DNA of 64,000 nt from Solen grandis. Its lineage: Eukaryota; Mollusca; Bivalvia; Adapedonta; Solenidae. Below, in pieces: positions 23,036 through 35,200 of this stretch. Positions within the stretch are counted from its first letter, which is position 1. The number at the start of each line of letters is the position of its first letter. Made by a program: the position numbers and the translations under genes. The notes below the pieces were generated by a model. The model saw only the letters and a program-made list of their open reading frames with translations, had not been told where the DNA came from and made no database searches. The stretch covers positions 1,952,725 through 2,016,724 of the forward strand of contig CM037783.1 of the NCBI GenBank assembly GCA_021229015.1, read 5' to 3'.

Positions 23036-25110
23036 CTGTATTATGAATGAGTGAGATATGAAGAAATAAAGTGAGACAGTTTTATCTTTCAGAAAGTTCC
23101 TTTAAAGATATTTAAGACATTTTTTTTCATGTAGGTTATGTCGCTGTGTCTAAACACATGCCATTAGGTAATCCCCTGTGTGAACTTTGCAAAAGAAAGA
23201 AAGAAAATTCACGTGCATTTGGGACTGTTATATTCGGTGCAGATTTGAAAATGTTTCAACCTGAGAATCATGCAACACGCAGAAAACTATCAAACATTTT
23301 CAAAATTATAATGCAGTTTTCGTCGATGGTAGGTAGTTTCACAACTTTCTCTTTGATTTTATTCAAAAACATCCAAATTATTTTTTTTTTTTTTTTTTTT
23401 TTTTTCTTTAAGAAAAACAAAATAACATAATTTGTATAATTTTCATCGAAGCAAATACAATTACTGATTGAATTTTTAATATTGTCTCCATAGTTGAATT
23501 TCCGATCTAAAATGTTAGTGTGAAATTGTGACATGTTATTCCTGAGTTTTCATTATGGAATATAAATGTTTTATAGACTCTCATTACCTTAGAATAAAAT
23601 AATGGTCCATTTTAGCACGAAAAGAACGAGACATTTCTTTCATTATTGCGTATTTCAGAAATTGCGCAAGCAGGAAATACCGACCACTTACTACGCAGCG
23701 AGAGACATCGATTATAAAATTATGCGATTATTTAAAAAAATATCAATGTAAGTTTCCAATTTAATTTCATTCTGAGCAGTTGAATCTCGTATTCGCTAAA
23801 GCATACCAATTATATGTATTGATATTTTAACTGACCCCTGAAAATTCTCCAAATTGACCTTTTGAAAAAATTATCCGCCTCGTCCATATCAAACTTAACG
23901 TTGCTATGGGGGTAAGTGCACGCAAGTTCCGGAACGTCTTTGACGTCAGAAGACGTCAATTATTATAATTTAACGTCAAAAATATACCATCAGACTTGAA
24001 ATTAACAAGCAGTGCTTCAAACTTAAACGTATTTCAGCATTTTTTAACAGTTTAAGTAAATGTTCGGACTATTAAATCTGGACAGAAATATAAACGAAAA
24101 GGAATATTTCAGTGAGATGCTTCTTTATAATTATTCGGCCGTTAGGCCGTTTATTTTCACCCTGACTTCCTGTGAAACACACAGGAATGAAGCGGAATAA
24201 AATTAGGCTTTTCATTGGTTATTTTATAATTTGCTAAATTCCCATTGGTCATTATAAAATTAGTCAAAAGAAAAGAAAGGAGTTGCGGAAACGAGTTCTT
24301 TAGATCTCTGTTTTTTTTTTAAAGTTTTCTTCCCCTGCAAACGATTTGTCCCAAATAGTAAGACACTGTACCTTTTTAAGTTAAACTGAAAGAGTAGAAC
24401 GCTAAAAAATAGGAAACACATAGATTTCGGAATTGATTGTTCGACCCTGACAGATCCTATATTCAACAAAAACGTAACATCCGGTTTCGGTTTGTAGCCC
24501 ACGAAACGTAGTCTAATGCGTAGATGTTTAAAGGCTGTAAGAGTCTACCAAGATTGTAAAAATTATTTTGATAGGGCTGCACTGACACAGGAATTACACA
24601 ACTATTAAACCAACAGCAAAATCTATTACATGTTAAACCAAGCAGACACTAATCATCAAGCTGGGTACAACGGCCGAAGATCTTTTTTAAAGTTATTTTT
24701 TGTTTTAGTAATAATTAGCGCTTAGTATGTCTGGTAAAAACAGGGGGTGTTGTCAACAATTAGAGTCACTCTTTGCCAATATTTCGACAAAACTTGCTTT
24801 AGTGGCTCTAAATTTTTTTTTCATTGACAAATGCATATTTTGCCGAAATATTGGGAAAGAGTGAATTAAAATGTTTATGGTATCATTTCCGTTTGGAAAA
24901 CAAACATATTTATTGAAAGACAATTATATATTCTATATTCTTCCATATTTTTCATACTTGTGAAGCATTCTGTGTATTCTAAGAGCGTTCTTGCTTGTTG
25001 GCATTCGGAACGACATACGGTAGTTCCAAATCTTTGTTGAGCATGTTCAGAATAATTTTCATTGGCCATCCTAACTTGTTTTCCATGTGCATTTGGGAAG
25101 CATGTTCAGA
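23036..25110. other. Non-coding stretch upstream of the minus-strand gene
   Basis: AT-rich with a poly-T tract at 23381-23405 and a CRE-like palindrome at 23940-23959. It should hold the missing upstream exon or promoter of the minus-strand gene, but no convincing exon was seen. Confidence 0.4.
23940..23959. promoter_or_regulatory. CRE-like inverted repeat
   Basis: TTGACGTC, four bases, then GACGTCAA, containing a full TGACGTCA site of the CREB/ATF type. Further ACGTC motifs lie within 40 bp on either side. Confidence 0.4.
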
Positions 25111-25123
25111 AAGATTGAGTCTA

Positions 25124-25379
25124 ACTTGACTTGACTATTTGAATTTACCGTCGTTTCGACAGTATTTCAGTCATATAGCGACGTCCAGGCAATTACAGGT
25201 GGAGGAAGACCTCGAATGCACGGAGACATCCGGGTAGAACCACCGACCCACCGCAAGCCAGCTGGAAGGCTTCCTCACATGAAAATCCGAATGACCCTGT
25301 CGGGATTCGAACCCACGCTGTGTGGGGCTGAATGAGTGTTTAAGTCAGCGACTTTACCCTCTCAGCCACGGAGGCCCCC
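25124..25379 (-). mobile_element. SINE family A, complete copy with target duplication
   Basis: 256 bp, reverse. The head contains reverse boxes GGGATTCGAACCC and CTCAGCCACGGAGGCC, and the tail is AT-rich. It is flanked by the 13-bp direct repeat AAGATTGAGTCTA at 25111-25123 and 25380-25392. Confidence 0.88.
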
Positions 25380-25435
25380 AAGATTGAGTCTAGTTCCTGT
25401 TGCATTCGGAATGAAAATTGGGAGAGGCTTGGTTC

Positions 25436-25530
25436 TGTAGGTTTTCCGAACACTCCCGATGGTTTTCCCGAACACCCCCGATGGTTTTCCGAACACCCCG
25501 GATGGTTTTCCGAACACTAGCGTGTTTGAA
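25436..25530. repeat. Short tandem repeat, about 23-26 bp
   Basis: Four units of GATGGTTTTCCGAACACCCC with small length changes. Confidence 0.7.
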
Positions 25531-26039
25531 AAAGTCCCGTCATACGGATAGCTGTTTAAGCATCCGGCCGGACGTTTAACTTAATGGAAACCGTCTTGAA
25601 AGCATGCGGAAAGAGTTTGGCATATTCGGAAAGCATTCAGTAATAGTGATATATTGGGGATCTAGATATGATTGTCATACTATGGCCACCAGTTTCAATT
25701 GAAATTTGAGTATGATACTTAAGATTATGTGTGAGTAATTTCGAAAATACTGGGCTCAACCTATCTTTTTTTCCCCTCTAGGGGCTTTTCCTGTAGGAAA
25801 AAATATCGCATTTGGTATGGGTTCCATTCTTTTGCCATAGAAGTCGCTTATACATTATATTTGTCCACAATGCATCATTCCTAATGTCAAGGAAACGCAA
25901 CCTGGACGGGGTCTCTCGCAAACCGACCGAGCTACCCTACTCCACTATTGTGAGTTATAGATCGGTTCCGTGATATTCTTTCCCCGACGAAAATCCTTTC
26001 ACATATGCAACGGTCCTGCGTTGGATACAAAATGCCAAA

Positions 26040-26112
26040 CCATCAAAAAAAAAAATGTGCTGCCTGACCGGGATCGAACCCGAGGCATTTGGCTTATAGG
26101 GCAAATAAGATA
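26040..26112 (-). repeat. tRNA-like sequence, reverse
   Basis: GACCGGGATCGAACCCGAGG resembles a reversed B box and arm. A downstream A box is weak. Likely a SINE head. Confidence 0.4.
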
Positions 26113-26362
26113 CCCGACCGCACCCACAATTTTCTCCCTTATTGTGATTTTTTGGTACTCGAATTTCACCCGACGAACCTCAAAACAACCCCTACTTACG
26201 TTTTTCTTTCATTAATCGAATCCATATAGGATTCTTTGGATTTTTTTTTTTAATTTAAGGAAGCCTTCCAGCTTGATTTTTTTCCACTCTGGATCTTTAC
26301 CTGGGTGTCGCTATATGATATTAATACACTAACAGCTGCGCCAAACAGCAATAAAACAATAA

Positions 26363-26462
26363 NNNNNNNNNNNNNNNNNNNNNNNNNNNNNNNNNNNNNN
26401 NNNNNNNNNNNNNNNNNNNNNNNNNNNNNNNNNNNNNNNNNNNNNNNNNNNNNNNNNNNNNN
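26363..26462. other. Assembly gap (100 N)
   Basis: Exactly 100 N, the usual placeholder for unknown length. The right edge starts at a GC/GT microsatellite (26471-26499), a likely cause of the break. Confidence 0.99.
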
Positions 26463-26760
26463 TTTGATGGCGCGCGCGTGTGTGTGTGTGTGTGTGTGTC
26501 GGGTGTTAGAAGAAAACCGGTTACGTGAAAGCAGAAGAGGTGTGCGGTTTTACCGGTAAACCGCGGTCCAACGTAGCTTGTGGTACAGGTCGTTACAAAG
26601 ACGAATAATACCTGTACTAGTTCTATCAATAAATATTATAGTGAAAAAAATGAGTTCTGTATACTCGTGATGCGCAGTATTAAAGCGACCGCACCCGCCA
26701 CTGCCGAACAGTCTTGAACGACATATTCGTGCTGTAAACTTTAGTGTTTAGTTCGGGAAG

Positions 26761-26814
26761 ATGTCGGACACAAATGTATCTCTTGTTATACACAAGAAAG
26801 AAGATCTTAGACTG
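26761..26814 (+). CDS. SORD: SORD-type gene, exon 1 with start codon
   Basis: ATG in context GGGAAGATGTCG, then 18 codons ([18 protein letters not shown]) to donor gtatgt. It aligns to the known N-terminus of the family, which supports this start. Confidence 0.85.
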
Positions 26815-29162
26815 GTATGTACTCTATTGAATTATTTGTAATAATGTTATTATGTTTATTATCTTAAAGAAAAACATGATTATTGTAAAATATTTTTATC
26901 CTCCCTTTTCATCAAAGGTATGTCAAATCGTTTGCGCACTGAATGTTAGACGAAGAATATCATGCAGTTGCTTCTGAATTTATATTTCTTCTTACATAAG
27001 CATGCAGTGCAGTGTTAGATTGACATCTTTAAAACAATCTGAGTGATGGAAATGGATGAAAACACACACACACACACACACACACATTTCCATGCCTAAC
27101 GTGTTTGATTATTTTCATTGATCTGACGTGATATTCCTTCATATATTAATTAACCTATGTAGATCTGGCGGATCCGCCGTTTACATTTGACTTAAATAAA
27201 TATATTGTACACATTATGTTTAAGTTTTATCATTCTAACGAATAATCAGCCGAATTATTAAGGTAGTGCCAAATCGTTCCAGGGTAAATTTTCATTTGGT
27301 ACCGAGGCGTCTAGGTGCCGAATTGGGTGGTGCCGAGGCGTCTAGGTGCCGAATTGGGTGGTTCCGAGGCGTCTAGGCGCCGAAATGGGTGGTGCCGAGG
27401 CGTGAAGATACTCATATTTCTAATTCACCGATAAATAGATACTACGATATGTTTTAGTTGCGTCGTTTCTAAATGCATCGAAATGACATATTGTCATAAA
27501 AGTATTAACACGATAAGTGGTAGAGAGGCTATGTGTAAGATCAATAATTATTGCACGCATGGTCAAAGAAATCCAGCATATATTTTCCACTGGTATAGTA
27601 TTGATATCCTATGATAACGAGTAAAATAAAATACGACTGATAAATATTCTGTATATTTCACATAAATATTTTCGCCATTATTCAATTGGCATCTATTTTT
27701 AACCTTCTTTCTCATATAGACTCATTTTGGCGGGCGCAATGACAAACAGAGCGGACCCCGATCAGAAGCTCCTGGTGGGGGCTGTTTGATCTTTTATACA
27801 ATACTGTATCTCAGACTCTACACAGTCTGCAGGGCAAAGAAAAAATCCATCGTCTCAACTACCATTTAAATAGTTTAAATAGTTATATTTAAAGGAGGGG
27901 GTAGGGGGTGGGCTCAACTTTACGATTTGACACAATTTTTACAACTTTGATGTTATTTATGATAATATTTTGCCATATATGCTGTATGTTAAGATTTATC
28001 ATTTATGATATTTCATATTTTATCATTTTTTTTTTTTTCAAAATGTTAAACTTCTCAGTAAGTCATTCAGAATACTGAACAAAATAAAGAGATTACACGC
28101 TTCCCTCTTCTCTCTTAAAAAAATGTTCAAACATTTGGTGCATTTTATTGTACTCTACAGGAGAACTTACCAGTGCCAGAGCCGGGACCCGGGCGTAAGT
28201 ACATGTACACTCAAACCTCACTTAGAGACCAGTCTAGTGAAACACAGAAATGACCGCTTAGGTCAGGTGACTGCTAAATGAAGGCACATTGTATTATGAA
28301 GAAAAAAAGAAACATGAATCTGGCTGCTGGGTAAAGACTGGTGGCCGTTAACTGAGATTTAATTGTTGTTAATTTAAAGATTGAAATGCACATGTTGATG
28401 GTTCACCTGGCGATGAACTGCACTGGGTGGAGCCCGAAGGACTTCGGCGGCCACTATGTAATTTATATCCCGGTGACATTTCATTACTTATATTACACCC
28501 GTATTATATCACAGGGATGGGAATCACGTGACCTTTGTTTGGATAAAGTTGTGAAATAAAATGGCGACAGAGCGCGTTTTCTCCTCAAAATTGCGTCATT
28601 TACTTCATTAACGTACAGTTTTCGATTAATTCAAGAGCCTATGTTTTAGAGTACATTTCTCCGGGCTGGTAAGCACCATTTTTATTGCATCAGTTCTCAT
28701 ACTTTTTATAAACACTTTACGGCGAAGCTGCGAATGGACATACTTTTTTCATCTGAATTCTTGGTAAAGTAGGCGAGATATTTTGTTTTGACCCCTAACA
28801 GCACCTGTCTTTTTATCCTAATGTGCATTTTAGCATTTTTTTTTTATGAAATATTGTAACAGCTCTGAAATATGTTTTAAGTTATTGTTGCTTCAGAAAG
28901 TCAAAATAAGTAAATTTGCAAAAATAGTAAAGTAGGCTAGGAAAACCATAAGGATAAAGTAGGCTAGCATTTTCAGCTATTGTTTTGCAGTGAAACACTC
29001 TTTGTTATAACAAAGGTTGGAGAAAAGGTTGGATAATATTCAAATTGTTTCAAATTGTGTCAGGATACTGAATGTGGGATCATGCCACATACACCAGTGT
29101 GGCAGCACTATATTTTTCTCTTGAAAGTAGACATAGTCTCCACATGACTGAACGTTAAACCC

Positions 29163-29206
<44 letters not shown>

Positions 29207-32200
29207 ATAGTGAAAAGGTTATTAAATAAATATGTATTCTGAACGATTTATCGTCCTTCAAAAGCCAGAATGTCTAATGCGTATATACATTTAAAAGAAA
29301 ACTGACGAACCCCTCTGGCGTCCAGTGGTTGACTTATACAAAGATTTTTTTAGATAAAAGCAACAAAATTCAGTTCACTTTTCGCAAAAAGCAAAACAAC
29401 AACAACATCTTTATACATCACTTTACGCTGCCATATATACTTGTATAAATGTTGTTTTGTGATTGTAGAAGTACAGTTTGCTTTAAAACATGTCGGCATA
29501 TGCGGATCTGACATTAGCCTGTATCGGAAGGGGCGTATTGGCGACTGGATAGTCCAGAACCCGTTCGTGCTGGGACATGAGGCGTCAGGGGTCGTTTCAA
29601 AACTGGGCGAGGGAGTCACCAACTTGAAAAAAGGTAAGTTGGTAGTTGTTTGTAAGCATTGTAAACTCTGGATACTGTCCTAAACCTAGATTAACCAGAG
29701 GGTTGTATACGTTATACTTGAATTTACCAGGGCGCATAAACTGTACTACCTAGGGCGCCTTGGTCCATTGGTAAAATACCCGAGTGCAGATACGGAGATT
29801 GTGGGTTCGAAAAAGGGTCATGCCATTTCCAGGCACAAAGTACTGGTCCATCATAGGAACCGCTAAAAGGATTAGACTGGCTTCCCAATCGACGTAAAAT
29901 AAATAAATTAGATTACTTAGATTAATCAGAGCGCTCTGTACATTGTACAACATATTTAATCAAGAGCGCTGTATACACTGTGTTACCTAGATTAAGCATA
30001 GCGCTGTAAACAGTGTACCGCCTAGACTGACGAGGGCGCTATATACGGTGTACTTCTTTGATTAACCAAGGCGTTAAATACATTGTACTTCCTTGATTAA
30101 CCAGGGCGCTGTATACACTTTTACCTAGTTTAATCAGGGCACTTAAACAGTGTAATGCCTAGATTGACGAGGGCGCTGTATACAGTGTACCTTCATAAAT
30201 AAACCAAGGCGCTACATTCATTGTACTTCCTTGATTAACCAGGCGCTGTATACACTCTTACCTAGTTTAATCAGAATTGTACTTCCTAGATTAACTAGGG
30301 CGCTGTATACACTGTTACCTAGTTTAATCAGGGCGCTGTAAACAGTGTACTGCCTAGATTGACGAGGGCGTTCATTGTATTTAGAGCACTTAGAGCACAG
30401 AGCACTGTATACATTGTATCACCTGAATTAACAAGGACCATGTAATATCAAACTTAGATGTTGAGGTGCAGTAGCAGTGTTTAATGACTACGAATTCGAA
30501 AAATGTGAGTTCGATTTTGCTTGGGCCGAAATTTGAACGTCTCTTAGGCGCGTAAAGTGCAATTACAACCCAAGAGTTGTATTATTGATATACATACAGA
30601 GGGCATTTGCTTATGGAAGGGAGCGAAGCTCTGTCCAAAAGCTGGTATCGTTTTCAAATATTTATGTCAATTTGTTTTTAAGCATATTTTTTATTTAAGC
30701 AATCACTACGAACTATTTCTTTCATAGTCGCGCAATAATGTATCATGATTGCCTTTGATTGGTTCAGAAAAATATGACGTCATAACGCATGAACAGTCTT
30801 GAACAGCGTGTCAGATATGAATGTCTGGCTAATCTAAAAAAGAGGGAATGCCGTATTGGGTGAACTTGCTTTCTTATAGGAGACAAAGTTGCTATTAAGC
30901 CCACCTCTCCCTGCCACAATTGTCGATTCTGCAAGACTGGTCGTTCCAATATCTGCCCTGCTCTTGAAGTCAGTGGGATGCCCGACAGATCTGGTGCTCT
31001 GTCAAGATGGTTCGTCCACAGTGCACACTTGTGTCACAAGTAAGTACACCATCACCTCTTGAAATTATGATCACAAACACTCAAAACAACAATAATACAC
31101 CAACACATGAACACAATAACAATACAAACAACAACAAGGCAAACTATAGACCGGTTCTGGTAGCTAAGTAGAACGTCCCCCCGTAAAAGACAGGTCAAGA
31201 GTTCAGTCATCTAAAATGGTACTGTTATAGATCCTTTGCTAGGCGCTCAGTATAAGGGTAACTTCAGTACAGGTAGGCCTGGTATCAGGGTAATGTGACG
31301 TCGTAATACTGCAGCGTGGCAGCATTATATCAACTTCAAGCGCCCTAATGACTGAAATACTGTCCATGGGACGATAGGTCAAGTAAACATGATAATTATG
31401 ATAATTGTAATGAAGTTAGATAGAGGGCAACCAAGCAAAGAAGTGTATGTTTGTTGGGGAGGGCAAACAAATTAGGACACTGCATTTCAAACAAAGAAGC
31501 CTTTGATTCGGTTTTAAAATTGGATAATTAATGCAACGTTTTAGATGTGATTTAAGTATGTTTACTAAAATGAGTCTATATTTCAAGACTAAAATGACTG
31601 TTGAAAAAAGCATGTGTATTACTGGTGGTATGAAAACGTGTCGCGTTGCTAGGTTACCATATTACTTGTGCATTGAGGAAGAACTTATTGTAGGTTTATG
31701 ACTTCCTGACCCTTGGTACAATCTTACATTAGGTAATTGTGAGGGCAATCATAATGCTTTTGAAATGTCCTAATTATTTGTGTCTCAATAACTGAACATG
31801 TCTTGTTGCTAGGTTACCGGAGAACGTGAGCACCGTGGAAGGGGCATTGGTTGAGCCTTTGTGTGTTGCGGTCCACGCGTGTAGCCGGGCGGGCATAACA
31901 CTGGGCAGTAAAGTGTTAGTGTGTGGAGCAGGTTAGTGTCCACGCGTGTAGCCGGGCGGGCATAACACTGGGCAGTAAAGTGCTAGTGTGTGGAGCAGGT
32001 TAGTGTCCACGCGTGTAGCCGGGCGGGCATAACACTGGCAGTAAAGTGCTAGTGTGTGGAGCGGGTTAGTTAGAAAAGGCTATATTGAAAATGTTACACG
32101 CACGTTTACATTTATATTTCATATCTATTATATACTCTGTGAGTTTTATGTGTGTGTTTCGTTTGTTTTACAACTTTGTAATGTTGTTAGCAACATTATA

Positions 32201-35200
32201 AAAAAGGTCAGGTATGAGGCTATTATGATACGGTTTGACATCTGTCACCTGTATATATCTAGCTCATGTTCACACAAAATTCGAAATCAACAATAAATAC
32301 TGTCATTAGAGCAAATTCACGACAGACATCAACTTAAGATTTGAATTCTTTTCTCATGCAATCCGAGGCATCATAGTAATCAGCAAATCACTGAATTGAA
32401 ATAAGAGGCAAATTCTAATTTACTCCTGACAAGTTATTTGTATGATTAAAAGTTGATTTCTTCTTTTTCATACGAATTTCTGTTTGTTTGTTTTTAACTC
32501 ACCTGAGCAGAAAGTGCTCAAGGTGAGCTATTGTGATCGCCCTGTGTCCGGCGTCCATCGTCGGGCGTCGTCAACAATTTTCTTTAAACGACATCTCCTC
32601 TGAAACCGCTAGACAGAATTTAAAGAAACTTGGCAGGAATGTTCCTTGGGTGTGGCTCCACAAAAGTTGCTAAAATAAAGTTGATCCATGAAGAACTCTG
32701 GTTGCCATGGCTACAAAAAGAAAAATAATTTGAAAACTTTAAAAATCATCTCCTTCAAAACTACTGGCCAGATTTTAAAATAAATTGGTACAGATGTTCC
32801 TTGGGTCAACCTCTACCAAAGTTGCTAAATTTTTTCCGATCCATAAAAAACATGGACGCCAGGGGCGGGGCTTATTTGCCTAATATGTTTTTAGGGAAAA
32901 CTTGAATCAACATTTCCTCTGAAACCACTGGACAGAATTTGATTAAACTTGGCAGGAATGATCCTTGGGTCATCCTTCACAAAAGTTCCTAAAATAAACT
33001 TGATCCATGTAGAACTCTGGTTGCCATGGCAACAAAAAGAAAAAAATATGAAAAATTTAAAAATCATCTGCTTCAAAACTACTGGCCAGATTTTAAAATA
33101 AATTGGTTCAGATGTTCCTTGGGTCAACCTATTTATCTCAGGTGAGCGATTTAGGGCCATCATGACCCTCTTGTTTTATTACTAAAAGAATTACGACAAT
33201 CGCCCATTTTGGGAAAAGTATTTTAAATATGAATAAAAACTGCTTCTTGATGTCAATGCGATTTGGGCCGTGCAGGAGTGCGGTGTCTCTTTTTCTACCA
33301 CAAAATGTTTTTGACATTGTCAGGAGCAGTAATGAAAATACATTGTTATTTATGTAAAATCCGACTGACTGATAAACACTGCATTTTGAAAACTAATACC
33401 ATTCCCGTCAGTAGAAAACCTGTGGTGTGCTTAAAGATCAAACCTTATGTTTAATTTTGGGTTTTAGGGCCAATCGGACTCCTGTCGATGTTGGCGGCCA
33501 AGTCGTGCGGAGCCTCTCTTGTCTCTCGTATCACTGGTGAGTATCTAAAAATACAAATTATTGAATTTAAATTCATCACAGCTCAAATTCGTTGATTTTC
33601 TTTTGCATATATTATGATAATGATACTATTTCTGAAGATGGTTTGATAAAAAAAATAACAGATGAACAGATTTTACGAGATCTCGCTGAAACTCTTATCA
33701 TCATCGGACGCCTAACAGACAGACGCTATATAGTACCAATCATAAAAGAGATCTGCGATCTAATGGGTGGCATGTATATTTGGTTTTATCGGCAATACTC
33801 AGTAAATTTGCAATTGATATGAGCAATTGTATACACCGCACGTTATCTCGCGGTCACATGATCGTACATGTAACTTAACGAGAGCTTCTCTTAACTTCTT
33901 TACCTGTATCAGAGTTGCGGATCTCTGCTCTTTTATGAAGTCTTTAGTATAGTACACAGAACAAGTTTAATGTTTTTTTCTGTCATATTCGCAGATATAG
34001 TTCAGAAGAGACTGGACTTTGCAAAAAAACTTGGAGCAGAAATTGCCCTCAATGTGGCGTCCATTGGTCCAAAAGACACGGCAAAAAAATTGTTGATGCA
34101 ATGGGAGAGAAACCAGCAGTAACCATAGAGTGTACAGGAGCACCTGCAAGCGTCAATGCTGCAATATATGTATGTCAACATGCTTCTATATTAAACACCA
34201 GTCATACAATCATTTCCTTCATGAGGTCCCTGGGTATATCAAACATCGATAGGCATCTAGTCTAAATCTCGCAAAAGAATGTAATAAATAGTCGATTCTC
34301 GCAAAGTCACGCTTTATTATTGAAGATAAGCGAAAGTTAATTGTATATTACAATAGAACATTACATATCATTAAAATGATACCTTATGTATTAAATATAT
34401 TAACATAATTAAATTAATAAAAATGTTTAATGTAAATTAGGAAGTACCTGCATGGTGATAACTACTGTAAAATAATTTATTTTCGTTGACATTAAATTTC
34501 GTGGAATCTGTGATTAAATCAATTTCGTTGGTACATATAAAACATGAGGTCTGTGAAATAAACAATTTTCGTGGGGATAAATATTCGTGGATAATGTCAT
34601 CCACGAAATCAACGAAAATTAGTTTCCCACGAAAATTAATGATCCAGTATGATAAATTTGTTGTTTTTCTGCTACACTGATTGGATTCAAATAATTATTT
34701 AAAAGAGTTTTTAAAATAAATCAAACAAAAAATAATTCCTTGCATTAGAAAAGTTGATTATTTTATAATATGGTTACATTAACCTCTGTGATTTTTCCAT
34801 ACCTTTCTGAAAGTTTGCAATATTCAATGATCTGCTGTGTGCCTAAACAATATTTTCCACTGGCTTTTACAGGAGTTTCCTATCTCTGTTTAATATGTCT
34901 TTGCCTGGGTTGGACCGGTGCTTCCAGTTTGGAAATGTTATGAAAGAGACTTGCCATAATTAGGTTCGAGCAAGGAACTCTCGGATTCGCAATCATATAC
35001 ATACTATTAGACCATGGCGCGCCCAATTTCACTTTCTGAATTGAGGGTTATACTTGAATCGCGTACGTTGTGTCGCATCTTGTCCCTCGATTTAATTTCA
35101 ATTTCAAGATTTTGATATCAATCAAAGGCAGTTTAGTTTACACTTTGGTTATGTAGGATCAAGCTTACGGTCAGTGTCAATTTTGACAGGAATAGAAAAA

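Noticed and set aside
23146..23430. 94-codon plus-strand frame with a CxxC
   Set aside because: Runs into a poly-T tract. No splice partners, and it lies antisense to the region upstream of the minus-strand gene.
24260..24502. 80-codon minus-strand frame as missing 5' exon of the minus-strand gene
   Set aside because: No donor in the right phase was found, and the peptide has low-complexity Lys and Phe stretches.
26305..26629. Frames running through the N gap
   Set aside because: The translation of N and a GT microsatellite carries no evidence.
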